This document shows, in pieces, positions 46,002 to 55,100 of a stretch of 64,000 nucleotides of DNA; positions within the stretch are counted from its first letter, which is position 1; every line of letters begins with the position of its first letter. Origin of the DNA: an uncultured Sphingomonas sp. (GTDB taxonomy: Bacteria > Pseudomonadota > Alphaproteobacteria > Sphingomonadales > Sphingomonadaceae). The stretch spans positions 22,713 through 86,712 of the forward strand of contig CAJYKB010000047.1 in the NCBI GenBank assembly GCA_913774925.1, given 5' to 3'. Under the pieces are notes generated by a model that saw nothing but the letters and a program-made list of their open reading frames with translations, did not search any database and was not told the DNA's origin. The translations under genes and the position numbers were made by a program.

Positions 46002-49000
46002 ATGGCCGATCCCATCTTCTTCGATCCTACCGGCCGGCGCAGCCGCCGGTCGCGCCGCGTGCTGGCCACGCTGCTGGGGATCGTCCTGGTCGCCGCGATC
46101 GCCTTCGCCACGACGTTGATGATGGTCCGTCCCGCGCGCGACCTGGCGCTGCCGCTGCCCCAGGCGCGCGCCGCCGCGACGCACGGGGCGGACGCACCGC
46201 GTGGGCTCGCCCGCTGGCTACCGCATCGCACGACGAAGGCGACGAACAGCGCGGAGCTGGACGTCGGCTTCTACATGCCCGGCGACGACGCCAGCATCGC
46301 CTCGCTGCGTCGTCATGTCGCGGCACTCGACTGGGTCGTCCCCGCCACCGTCGCGATCGCCGGACCGCAGCACAAGATCACCGTGGAGCCCGATCCGAAG
46401 TTCGACCGCATGATCGCCGCGATGCCGCACCCGCCCAAGGTGCTGCCGATGGTGCAGAATTTCGACAACGACCGCGCGGAGGGCGATTGGGACGGCGCCG
46501 GTGCGGCATCGCTGCTCGCCGATCTGGCGAAGCGCGAGACGTTCGCGCGCCGGCTGGCGACGATGGTCGTTCAGCGGCACCAGGGCGGCGTGGTGATGGA
46601 TTTCGAGGCGTTGCCCGCGTCCGCGATGGGCAATTACCTGGCCTTCCTGCGAACGCTGCGCGCCGCGCTGCCTGCGGGCAGCCAGCTGGCGGTCACCGCA
46701 CCGGCGGAGGACGAGTCCTGGCCGCTCGCGGCGCTGGCGAAGGTGTCCGATCGCGTCATCTTCATGGCCTATGACCAGCATTGGGAGGGCGGACAGGCCG
46801 GGCCGATCGCGGCGCAGAGCTGGTTCGTCCAGCAGGTGGAGGATACCAAGCGTCAGATCGGCGCCAACAAGCTGATCGTCGCACTGGGCAGCTATGCCTA
46901 TGACTGGCACGGCGACGACACCGACGCGCTGTCGATCGAGGAGGCGTGGCTGGCGGCGCACGACAGCAGCGCGCCGATCACCTTCGACAAGGCCAGCGGC
47001 AACCAGGCCTTCGCCTATGACGAAAACGGCCAGCATCACGACATCTGGATGATGGATGCCGCCACCAGCTGGAACCAGCTGCGCGCGCTCGACAGCATGG
47101 GGCTGCGCGATGTGGCGATGTGGCGGCTGGGCAGCGAGGATCCGGGCTTTTGGAACGACCTCGCCGCCTTCCGCGCGCACAAGCTGCCCAACCTGCGCCG
47201 GATCGACTCGTCGCTCAACACCGACGTGGAGGGTTCGGGCGAGATCCTGCGCATCACCGCCACGCCGACGACCGGCGAGCGGCTGCTGCGCGTCGATGCG
47301 CAGAACATCGTCCGCGACGAGCGCTATGCCGCGCTGCCCACGCCCTATGTCGTGCACCGCACCGGCGCGGCCAATCCGAAGCTGCTGGCGCTGACGTTCG
47401 ACGACGGCCCCGACGCGACCTGGACCCCGCGCATCCTGAACGTGCTGGAGGCCGCGCACGTCCCTGCGACCTTCTTCGTCATCGGCGAGAATGCGCTGGC
47501 GCATCCCGCGCTCCTCAACCGCATCGTCGCCGACGGCAGCGAGCTGGGCAACCACAGCTACACCCATCCCAACATGGCGACGCTGGGACCCAACGGCACC
47601 GCGCTGGAGATGAACGCGACGCAGCGGCTGGTGCAGGCCTATACCGGGCGCATGCTCACGCTGTTCCGCGCGCCCTATTTCGGCGATGCGGAGCCGACCA
47701 CCGCGGACGAGCTGGGGCCGGCGCTGGCGGCGCAGCGCGCGGGTTACACCGTCGTCGGGCTCCACGTCGATCCCAACGACTGGCAGCGCCCCGGCACCGA
47801 TGCGATCGTCCAGCAGGTCATCGACCAGGTGCACGGCGCGACGCCGACCAACTCGGCCAACGTCATCCTGCTCCACGACGGCGGCGGCGACCGATCGCAG
47901 ACGGTGGCGGCGCTGCCGCGGATCATCGCGACGCTGCGGGCCGAGGGCTATACCTTCGTCCCCGTGTCGCAGCTGGTCGGGCTGACCCCGGCGCAGGCGA
48001 TGCCGCCGGTCACCGGACACGATTTGTGGGCGGTGCGGACCGACGTTGCGGTGTTCATCGCGCTCGCCGCGGTGACCGCGGTGATCGCCTGGCTGTTCTA
48101 CATTGCGATCTCGCTCGGCATCGCGCGCGCGGTGATGATGACCGGGCTGGCATGGGTGCAGGCGCGCCGCCGCCGCGCCGAGCCGCCGGTGTTCACACCG
48201 ACCGTGTCGGTCGTGATCCCGGCCTATAACGAGGAGCGCGTCATCGTCGCCTCGGTCCAGCGCGTGCTGTCGAGCGACTATCCCGGGCTTCAGATCATCG
48301 TCGCAGACGACGGGTCGAAGGATGCGACCAGCGCGCTGGTGCGCGAGGCGTTCGGCGACGATCCGCGCGTCCAGCTGCTGACGCTGGTCAACGGCGGCAA
48401 GGCCGCCGCGCTCAACCGCGCGCTGCAGGAGGCAACCGGCGACGTCATCATCGCGCTCGACGCCGATACCCAGTTCGAGCCGGCGACGATCCGCCGCCTG
48501 GCGCGCTGGTTCGTCGATCCGCGGATCGGCGCGGTGGCGGGCGATGCGCGCGTGGGCAACCGCATCAACCTGGTCACCCGCTGGCAGGCGGTCGAATATA
48601 TCACCGCGCAGAATCTGGAGCGCCGCGCGCTCGCCGGGTTCGATGCGATGACGGTCGTCCCCGGCGCGGTCGGGGCGTGGCGCCGCACTGCGCTCGATTC
48701 GGTCGGCGGCTATCCGGAGGATACGCTAGCCGAGGATCAGGATCTGACCATCGCGATCCAGCGCGCCGGCTGGCGCGTCACCTACGATCCCGCCGCGATC
48801 GCCTGGACCGAGGCGCCCGAGACGTTCCGCGCCCTCGCCAAGCAGCGCTTCCGCTGGGCATTCGGTACGCTGCAATGCCTGTGGAAGCACCGCGGCGTGC
48901 TGCGCCGGCGCAAGCCGTCGGGGCTGGCGCTGGTCGGGATGCCGCAGGCGTGGCTGTTCCAGATCGTCTTCGCAGCGATCTCCCCGCTGATCGACCTGGC

Positions 49001-49328
49001 GCTGCTGCTGTCGATCGTCGGCACCTTCGTCCGCGTGATGCAGCACGGCTGGGCGCAGACGGCGGGCGACGTCTCGACCATGGGCCTCTACTGGCTCGCC
49101 TTCACCGCGATCGACGTGGCGTGCGGCGCGATGGCGTACCGCCTCGACGGCCACAAGATCCGCTACCCCGCGCTGCTGCTGGTCGCGCAGCGGCTGGTCT
49201 ATCGCCAGATCATGTACGGCGTGGTCCTGCGCGCCATCGCCGCGGCGGTGCGCGGACGGATCGTCGGCTGGGGCAAGCTGGAGCGCAGTGGACGCGTCGA
49301 TGGCGGGCCAACAGCGGCAAGCCATTGA
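46002..49328 (+). CDS. Trimodular GH18-like / polysaccharide deacetylase (CE4) / GT2 glycosyltransferase membrane protein
   Basis: GH18-like 'HQGGVVMDFEALPAS'; NodB 'LALTFDDGPDATWTPRILNVLEAAHVPATFFVIG', 'LGNHSYTHPNM', 'RAPYF'; GT2 'PTVSVVIPAYNEERVI', 'DADTQFEP', 'LAEDQDLTIAI', 'KQRFRWAFG'. Confidence 0.94.
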   Translation: MADPIFFDPTGRRSRRSRRVLATLLGIVLVAAIAFATTLMMVRPARDLALPLPQARAAATHGADAPRGLARWLPHRTTKATNSAELDVGFYMPGDDASIASLRRHVAALDWVVPATVAIAGPQHKITVEPDPKFDRMIAAMPHPPKVLPMVQNFDNDRAEGDWDGAGAASLLADLAKRETFARRLATMVVQRHQGGVVMDFEALPASAMGNYLAFLRTLRAALPAGSQLAVTAPAEDESWPLAALAKVSDRVIFMAYDQHWEGGQAGPIAAQSWFVQQVEDTKRQIGANKLIVALGSYAYDWHGDDTDALSIEEAWLAAHDSSAPITFDKASGNQAFAYDENGQHHDIWMMDAATSWNQLRALDSMGLRDVAMWRLGSEDPGFWNDLAAFRAHKLPNLRRIDSSLNTDVEGSGEILRITATPTTGERLLRVDAQNIVRDERYAALPTPYVVHRTGAANPKLLALTFDDGPDATWTPRILNVLEAAHVPATFFVIGENALAHPALLNRIVADGSELGNHSYTHPNMATLGPNGTALEMNATQRLVQAYTGRMLTLFRAPYFGDAEPTTADELGPALAAQRAGYTVVGLHVDPNDWQRPGTDAIVQQVIDQVHGATPTNSANVILLHDGGGDRSQTVAALPRIIATLRAEGYTFVPVSQLVGLTPAQAMPPVTGHDLWAVRTDVAVFIALAAVTAVIAWLFYIAISLGIARAVMMTGLAWVQARRRRAEPPVFTPTVSVVIPAYNEERVIVASVQRVLSSDYPGLQIIVADDGSKDATSALVREAFGDDPRVQLLTLVNGGKAAALNRALQEATGDVIIALDADTQFEPATIRRLARWFVDPRIGAVAGDARVGNRINLVTRWQAVEYITAQNLERRALAGFDAMTVVPGAVGAWRRTALDSVGGYPEDTLAEDQDLTIAIQRAGWRVTYDPAAIAWTEAPETFRALAKQRFRWAFGTLQCLWKHRGVLRRRKPSGLALVGMPQAWLFQIVFAAISPLIDLALLLSIVGTFVRVMQHGWAQTAGDVSTMGLYWLAFTAIDVACGAMAYRLDGHKIRYPALLLVAQRLVYRQIMYGVVLRAIAAAVRGRIVGWGKLERSGRVDGGPTAASH

Positions 49329-49348
49329 TCTGGCGACTCCGGTAGGGC

Positions 49349-50038
49349 ATGGCGGACGCGATGGTTCCCGTTCCGTTCGCCAAGCTGTCGTTCGCCGGCC
49401 ACGACTTTCGCGCCCTGCCGCAGGGGGCGCTGTTCTGGCCCGCGCGTCGCGCGCTGCTGGTGGCGGACCTTCATCTGGAGAAGGCGAGCTGGTTCGCCCG
49501 CGGCGGGCAGATGCTGCCGCCCTACGATTCGATCGCGACGCTGACCGAATTGTCGGCGCTGGTCGCCGCGACCGGCGCGGAGGAAGTGTGGTGCCTGGGC
49601 GACAGCTTCCACGATGTCGCCGGGTGCGACCGCCTGCCCGCTCAGGCGCGCACGCTACTGACCGACCTGACCGGCGCGACCCGCTGGACCTGGATCACCG
49701 GTAACCACGACCGTGCCTATGTCGACCGCTGCGGCGGCGCGGTCGCGGACGAGGCGATGGTCGACGGCTTGATCCTGCGTCACGAGGCCGAACGCGGCGA
49801 GACGCGCCCCGAGCTGTCGGGTCATTTCCACCCGAAGCTGCGCGTCCGCGTCCGCGGCAAGCTGGTCGCGCGCCGCTGCTTCGTGGCCACCGCGACGAAG
49901 CTGATCTTCCCCGCGTTCGGCGCGCTGACCGGCGGGCTCAACGTCACCCATCCCGAGATCGCCCGCGCCACCGGCGGCATGGGCGAGGCGCTGGTCGCGC
50001 TCGACGACCGCCTGCTGCGATTTCCGCTGGCGGCGTAA
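49349..50038 (+). CDS. pdeM: Ligase-associated DNA damage response endonuclease PdeM (metallophosphoesterase)
   Basis: 'ALLVADLHLEKASWFARGGQMLPPYDS', 'VWCLGDSFHD', 'WITGNHDR', 'ELSGHFHPK'. Confidence 0.94.
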   Translation: MADAMVPVPFAKLSFAGHDFRALPQGALFWPARRALLVADLHLEKASWFARGGQMLPPYDSIATLTELSALVAATGAEEVWCLGDSFHDVAGCDRLPAQARTLLTDLTGATRWTWITGNHDRAYVDRCGGAVADEAMVDGLILRHEAERGETRPELSGHFHPKLRVRVRGKLVARRCFVATATKLIFPAFGALTGGLNVTHPEIARATGGMGEALVALDDRLLRFPLAA

Positions 50039-50049
50039 CGCCCCTCGCC

Positions 50050-50092
50050 CGTCATTCCCGCGAAGGCGGTAATCCAGAAATACGGTTCATGC
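50050..50092. repeat. Partial GTCATTCCCGCGAAGGCGGTAATCCAG repeat
   Basis: Direct reading in the pdeM/ubiH-like intergenic gap. Confidence 0.65.
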
Positions 50093-50099
50093 TGCCCGC

Positions 50100-51326
50100 T
50101 CAGACCATCACCCCCATCAACAGCTTTGGCAGCTGCCCGCTCTCGCCGCGCGCCTCCGCCATGAAGCGGTCCTTCAGCGGCGGCAGCTTGTCGACCGCCG
50201 AAATGCCGAACCGCCGCACCGCGCTCGCGGTCTTGCCCGGCAGGCCGAACAGCCGCGTCAGCGTATCGGTCGCCGCCGCCACCATGAACGTGTCGAGGCT
50301 GCGCCAGTTCTGGTAGCGCGCCAGCAGTTGCGCATCGCCCGCGTGCAGCCCCAGCCGCCGCCCCTCGACCAGCACCTCGACCAGCGCGGCGACGTCGCGA
50401 TAGCCCAGATTCACCCCCTGCCCCGCGATCGGATGGATCCCATGTGCCGCGTCGCCGACCAGCACCAGCCGTTCGTCGGTGATGCGCGCCGCGTGGTGGA
50501 ACCCCAGCGGATAGCTGGCGCGCGGCGAGGCATGCGACAGCGTGCCCAGGAACCCACCCATCCGCTTCTCCGCCTCGGCCAGGAAGCCGCGGTCGCCCAG
50601 CTTCAGCATGCCCGCGGCATGCTCGCCCGCCACCGTCCAGACGATCGCGGAGCGGTGCCCGATCTCGTCGTCGGGCAGCGGCAGCAGTGCGAACGGCCCG
50701 GAGGAATAGAAGATTTCGTAGGCGATATTCTCGTGGCTGCGCTCGTGATGGAACGCCCCGATGATCGCGGCATGATCGTATTGCCACCGCGCCACCGCGA
50801 TCCCCGCCGCCTCACGCGTCGGTGACTGGCGCCCCTCCGCCGCGACCAGCAGATCGGCAGTGACCGTCATGCCGGAGGACAAGGTCGCGCGTACGCCGTG
50901 CGCATCGCGTTTCACCGCCACCGCGCGCGTCCGCATGCGCAGGTCGACGCGCTCCGCGGCCATCGCCGCGTCGTACAGCGAGGTGCGCAGCAGGCGGTTC
51001 TCGTACATCGTCCCCAGCGCCGCATCGTCAGCGTCGGGGATGAAATCCAGCTTGCCCGGCGCCAGTCCGTCGCTGACGCGGATCTGGCGAATCTCGCATC
51101 CCTTCCCCGCCAGCGCGGCGCCCACGCCGATCGCGTCGAGCATCTTGTGGCTGGCGCTCGCCACCGCACTGGCACGACCATCGAACGTGGCGGTCAGCGT
51201 CACCGCGGGGTCCGCGGGATCGACCACGATCGAGGAAAGCCCGTGGCGGTCGAGCGCCACCGCCAGCGCGCTGCCCACCAGCCCGCCGCCGAGGATGAGG
51301 ACGTCTGCGTGGTCTGCCTGGTTCAT
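50100..51326 (-). CDS. UbiH/UbiF/VisC-family FAD-dependent hydroxylase (ubiquinone biosynthesis)
   Basis: 'DVLILGGGLVGSALAVALDRHGLSSIVVDP', 'LVLVGDAAHGIHPIAGQGVNLGYRDVAAL'. Confidence 0.95.
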   Translation of the reverse strand: MNQADHADVLILGGGLVGSALAVALDRHGLSSIVVDPADPAVTLTATFDGRASAVASASHKMLDAIGVGAALAGKGCEIRQIRVSDGLAPGKLDFIPDADDAALGTMYENRLLRTSLYDAAMAAERVDLRMRTRAVAVKRDAHGVRATLSSGMTVTADLLVAAEGRQSPTREAAGIAVARWQYDHAAIIGAFHHERSHENIAYEIFYSSGPFALLPLPDDEIGHRSAIVWTVAGEHAAGMLKLGDRGFLAEAEKRMGGFLGTLSHASPRASYPLGFHHAARITDERLVLVGDAAHGIHPIAGQGVNLGYRDVAALVEVLVEGRRLGLHAGDAQLLARYQNWRSLDTFMVAAATDTLTRLFGLPGKTASAVRRFGISAVDKLPPLKDRFMAEARGESGQLPKLLMGVMV

Positions 51327-51467
51327 GGTCCTGCCCTACCTGCCCGCCCCGTCTCTGCCAACCGCCCCGCCCGTCTTGCCGCCCGCTCGCCGACCGCGCC
51401 ATCTTGACGCCAGACTCGCGCGCGCGGAGAATACGCGCACTTTCTCACATCGTTGCGGGGTTGGGGT

Positions 51468-53774
51468 ATGGCGACGCGGGCGGATCCGCCGCTGTGGCGC
51501 GAGACGATCAAGGCGGGCGTGGTGCGCAGCGGCGTGGTGGCGACGGCGGTCGCACTCGCCGGCGGGACCGTTGCGGCGGCACTCAGCCTCGCCAGCTACA
51601 GTCCCGGCGATGCGGCGTTCAACACCGCCTCCGCGGGGGTGACCGGCAATCTGCTCGGCGCGCCGGGCGCGTGGTTCGCCGACCTTGCGCTCACGATCTT
51701 CGGCCCAGCGGTCGCGCTGCTGCTGCCGATCGCGCCGGTCGTCGCGATGCGGCTGTGGCGCGATCAGCCCGCGGGCGAATGGTGGCGGATGCTACGCTTC
51801 GCGCTGCTCGGCGTCGCGCTGATGGCGGTCGCACTGGCGTGCGTCGCACCCGGCGCAGTCCCGGCGCTGCCGTTCGGCTGGGGTGGGCTCGTCGGGCTCG
51901 GCACGGTGGGTGCGACTCGCGCCGGGCTCGGCATGATCGGCGATGCGCAGGTGACATGGTGGGGCGTCGTCGCGCTCGGCATCGTTGCCGGGATCGGCGG
52001 CGCCGTGGTCTGGGGGCGTAGCCTCGAGATCGATTTCGCCCGCTTCGCGCCACGCCCCCGGCTGCGCCGCGCGCGCGACGACGGCGGTGCCGATGATGTG
52101 GAGGAGGATGACGAGGACGACGCCCCCTTCACCCTCGCCCGCGCGCCCGCGCCGCGCGCGGTGGCGCAGCCCGACGACCGCCCCGCCCCGGTCATCGGCG
52201 ACCGCACCGTCGCGCCCTCCGCCGCGCGCGCGCAACCGCAGTCGCAGCAGCGGCTGGACCTGCGCGACAGCTTCGTCCTGCCTTCGCTCGATCTGCTGAC
52301 CCCGGCACCTGCGAATCAATCCAACCCGGTCGACAAGGCCGCGCTGGAACGCAACGCGCGCCTGCTGGAGACGGTGCTCGACGACTTCAACGTCAAGGGC
52401 ACCATTACCGAGGTCCGCCCCGGCCCCGTCGTCACCATGTACGAGCTGGAACCCGCGCCGGGCATCAAGGCGACCCGCGTCATCAGCCTGGCCGACGATA
52501 TCACGCGCAACATGTCCGCCATCTCGGCACGTGTCGCGACGATCCCCGGCCGCACCGTCATCGGCATCGAGCTGCCCAATGCCCGGCGGGAGATGGTGTC
52601 GCTCCACGAACTCGTCGCCAGCCAGGCGTTCGAGGATCAGTCGGCGCAGCTGCCGGTCATCCTGGGCAAGAACATCGCGGGCGATCCGGTCATCGCCGAT
52701 CTCGCACCGATGCCGCACCTGCTGGTCGCGGGGACCACGGGGTCGGGCAAGTCGGTCGGGCTCAACGGGATGATCCTGTCGCTGCTCTACCGGCTGACGC
52801 CGGACCAGTGTCGCATGATCATGATCGATCCCAAGATGCTCGAACTGAGCATGTACGACGACATCCCGCACCTGCTCTCCCCCGTCGTCACCGATCCGGC
52901 GAAGGCGGTGCGCGCGCTCAAATGGGCGGTGGAGACGATGGAGGACCGCTATCGTCAGATGTCGTCAGTCGGCGTGCGCAGTCTCGCCAGCTTCAATGAC
53001 AAGGTCCGCGCCGCCCGCGCGAAGGGCACCCCGTTGGGCCGCCGCGTCCAGACCGGCTATGGCGAGAACGGCCAGCCGATCTACGAGGAGGAGCAGCTCG
53101 ACTATGACGTGCTGCCGCAGATCGTCGTCATCGTCGACGAACTCGCCGACCTGATGATGACCGCGGGCAAGGAGGTCGAATTCCTCATCCAGCGGCTGGC
53201 GCAAAAGGCACGCGCCGCGGGCATCCACCTCATCATGGCGACGCAGCGCCCCTCGGTCGACGTCATCACCGGCGTCATCAAGGCCAATCTGCCGACGCGC
53301 ATCAGCTTCCACGTCACCAGCAAGATCGACTCGCGCACCATCCTGGGCGAGCAGGGCGCAGAGCAGCTGCTCGGCCGCGGCGACATGCTCTATATGCCCG
53401 GTGGCAAGGGCATCGTCCGCGTCCATGGTCCGTTCGTCAGCGACGACGAGGTTCGCGCGGTGACCGACCATTGGCGGGCGCAGGGCACGCCCGACTACAT
53501 CCAGTCGGTGACCGAGGAGCCCGAGGAGAGCTTCGCGCTCGACGGCGCCCCCACCGGCGAGGATACTGCCGAGGATCAGCAGTATCGCGCCGCGGTCGCG
53601 CTGGTCTGCGGCAGTCAGAAGGCGTCCACCTCCTGGCTCCAGCGCCAGCTGCGCATCGGTTACAATTCCGCCGCGCGCCTGATCGAACGGATGGAGAAGG
53701 ACGGCATCGTCAGCCGCCCCGACCATGTCGGTCGCCGCGAAGTCCTGCGCGATACCGACGGCAACCCGACCTGA
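51468..53774 (+). CDS. ftsK: DNA translocase FtsK
   Basis: N-terminal TM segments; 'LVAGTTGSGKSVGLNGMILSLLY', 'VDELADLMMTAGKEVE', C-terminal gamma domain 'TSWLQRQLRIGYNSAARLIERMEKDGIV'. Confidence 0.97.
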   Translation: MATRADPPLWRETIKAGVVRSGVVATAVALAGGTVAAALSLASYSPGDAAFNTASAGVTGNLLGAPGAWFADLALTIFGPAVALLLPIAPVVAMRLWRDQPAGEWWRMLRFALLGVALMAVALACVAPGAVPALPFGWGGLVGLGTVGATRAGLGMIGDAQVTWWGVVALGIVAGIGGAVVWGRSLEIDFARFAPRPRLRRARDDGGADDVEEDDEDDAPFTLARAPAPRAVAQPDDRPAPVIGDRTVAPSAARAQPQSQQRLDLRDSFVLPSLDLLTPAPANQSNPVDKAALERNARLLETVLDDFNVKGTITEVRPGPVVTMYELEPAPGIKATRVISLADDITRNMSAISARVATIPGRTVIGIELPNARREMVSLHELVASQAFEDQSAQLPVILGKNIAGDPVIADLAPMPHLLVAGTTGSGKSVGLNGMILSLLYRLTPDQCRMIMIDPKMLELSMYDDIPHLLSPVVTDPAKAVRALKWAVETMEDRYRQMSSVGVRSLASFNDKVRAARAKGTPLGRRVQTGYGENGQPIYEEEQLDYDVLPQIVVIVDELADLMMTAGKEVEFLIQRLAQKARAAGIHLIMATQRPSVDVITGVIKANLPTRISFHVTSKIDSRTILGEQGAEQLLGRGDMLYMPGGKGIVRVHGPFVSDDEVRAVTDHWRAQGTPDYIQSVTEEPEESFALDGAPTGEDTAEDQQYRAAVALVCGSQKASTSWLQRQLRIGYNSAARLIERMEKDGIVSRPDHVGRREVLRDTDGNPT

Positions 53775-53872
53775 CGCGATTTGCGATCTGCCATGAAAGT
53801 CGTTATATTGCGATGACTTGCCGGGACCACCCGGACGAATGTGGCCCGGCCTCTTGATGGAGAGGATGGGCC

Positions 53873-54004
53873 ATGACCCTGACACAAGCATCGCATGACG
53901 GCGCGATGGCCGCCGCCATGCTCCTGATGATGGCGATGGCGGTGATCGTCGCACAATTGATCGCAAGCGGGCTGATCGCGCTGGGCGAATGGGCGATCGG
54001 CTGA
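53873..54004 (+). CDS. Short membrane peptide (43 aa), not in the ORF track
   Basis: ATG after GGAGAGGATGGGCC; MTLTQASHDGAMAAAMLLMMAMAVIVAQLIASGLIALGEWAIG with one hydrophobic helix. Confidence 0.4.
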   Translation: MTLTQASHDGAMAAAMLLMMAMAVIVAQLIASGLIALGEWAIG

Positions 54005-54029
54005 CTGGGCCAACCGATCGTCGTTCCCC

Positions 54030-54725
54030 TCAGCCGAGATGCTCGGCGAAGAACGCCGAGGTGCGAGCATCCGCCGTCTGCGCGGCCGCGTCCGATCGAC
54101 GTGCACCGAACTCGGTGGCGAAGCCATGGTCCTCGCCCGGATAGTCGACCAGCGTCACCTTGGCGTGATCGTCCAGCCCTTCGTGCATCCGCGCCTGGGC
54201 ATCCTTGTCGACGAAGCCGTCGTCGCCGGCGATGTGGAGCAACAGCGGATGCGCGATCGCCTTCTTTTCGCCCACCAGCCCGTCCACCCCCACGGCGTAA
54301 TAGCCGACGCTGGCATCCACATCGGTACGCGCCGCCGTCATATAGGCGAGCCGTCCGCCCAGACAGTATCCCACCGCCCCGACCTTCCTGCCGCCTGATG
54401 CGTCGCGGGCGTGTCGGATCGTGGCCTCGATGTCGCGAATGCCCTCATCCTGATCGAACTTCCCCATGATCGACAGGGCACGCTGCATTTCCTCCGGAAC
54501 GTCCGGGTCCAGCTCGATCCCCGGCTCCATCCGCCAGAACAGGTCCGGTGCGATCGCCAGATAGCCGTCGCGCGCCAGCGCGTCGCACTTGCTGCGAATC
54601 CCGGCATTCACGCCGAAGATTTCCTGGATCACCACGATCGCCGCGCGCGGCGCGCTGTCGGGCGCTGCCTGATATGCCGGCATGTGCTGCCCGTCGAGCG
54701 TCGCGATGGTCGTATTGGTCGTCAT
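54030..54725 (-). CDS. Dienelactone hydrolase family protein
   Basis: 'AAIVVIQEIFGVNAGIRSKCDALARDGYLAIAPDLFWR', 'VGAVGYCLGGRLAY', 'YPGEDHGFA'. Confidence 0.94.
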   Translation of the reverse strand: MTTNTTIATLDGQHMPAYQAAPDSAPRAAIVVIQEIFGVNAGIRSKCDALARDGYLAIAPDLFWRMEPGIELDPDVPEEMQRALSIMGKFDQDEGIRDIEATIRHARDASGGRKVGAVGYCLGGRLAYMTAARTDVDASVGYYAVGVDGLVGEKKAIAHPLLLHIAGDDGFVDKDAQARMHEGLDDHAKVTLVDYPGEDHGFATEFGARRSDAAAQTADARTSAFFAEHLG

Positions 54726-54854
54726 GCAAGCTCTCCCGTGAGTCGGTTGTTCCATGCCCGCGTCGCGCGACCGTTGCGAAAGGCACCGGTTCACGGGCAT
54801 ATACCGCGTCACGCTAACGCGCGCCCTCCGCGCGCTCAAGGGAGCGCGATCCGG

Positions 54855-55100
54855 ATGAAGGTGACGATCGAAGCCGACTGCACGCCCGAGGAGGTTCGCC
54901 GCATGATGGGGCTCCCCGACCTCACGCCGCTTCACGACCATTATATAGCGAAGATGCAGGAAGCGATGGAGAAGGGCACGATCGGCCCGGAGATCCTGGG
55001 AGCGATGTTGAAGAGCTGGGCGCCCGCGACGGACGCCGGAATGGATATGTGGCGCCAGCTGTTCACTGCCGCTGGTGGCGGGAGCAAGTCCGGCGGGTGA
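54855..55100 (+). CDS. DUF6489-like hypothetical protein
   Basis: MKVTIEADCTPEEVRRMMGLPDLTPLHDHYIAKMQEAMEKGTIGPEILGAMLKSWAP; GTGA overlap with mnmE. Confidence 0.75.
   Translation: MKVTIEADCTPEEVRRMMGLPDLTPLHDHYIAKMQEAMEKGTIGPEILGAMLKSWAPATDAGMDMWRQLFTAAGGGSKSGG

Noticed and set aside
46218-48020. 600-aa minus-strand ORF inside the trimodular GT2 gene
   Set aside because: Shadow ORF with low-complexity Arg/Gln/Val composition.
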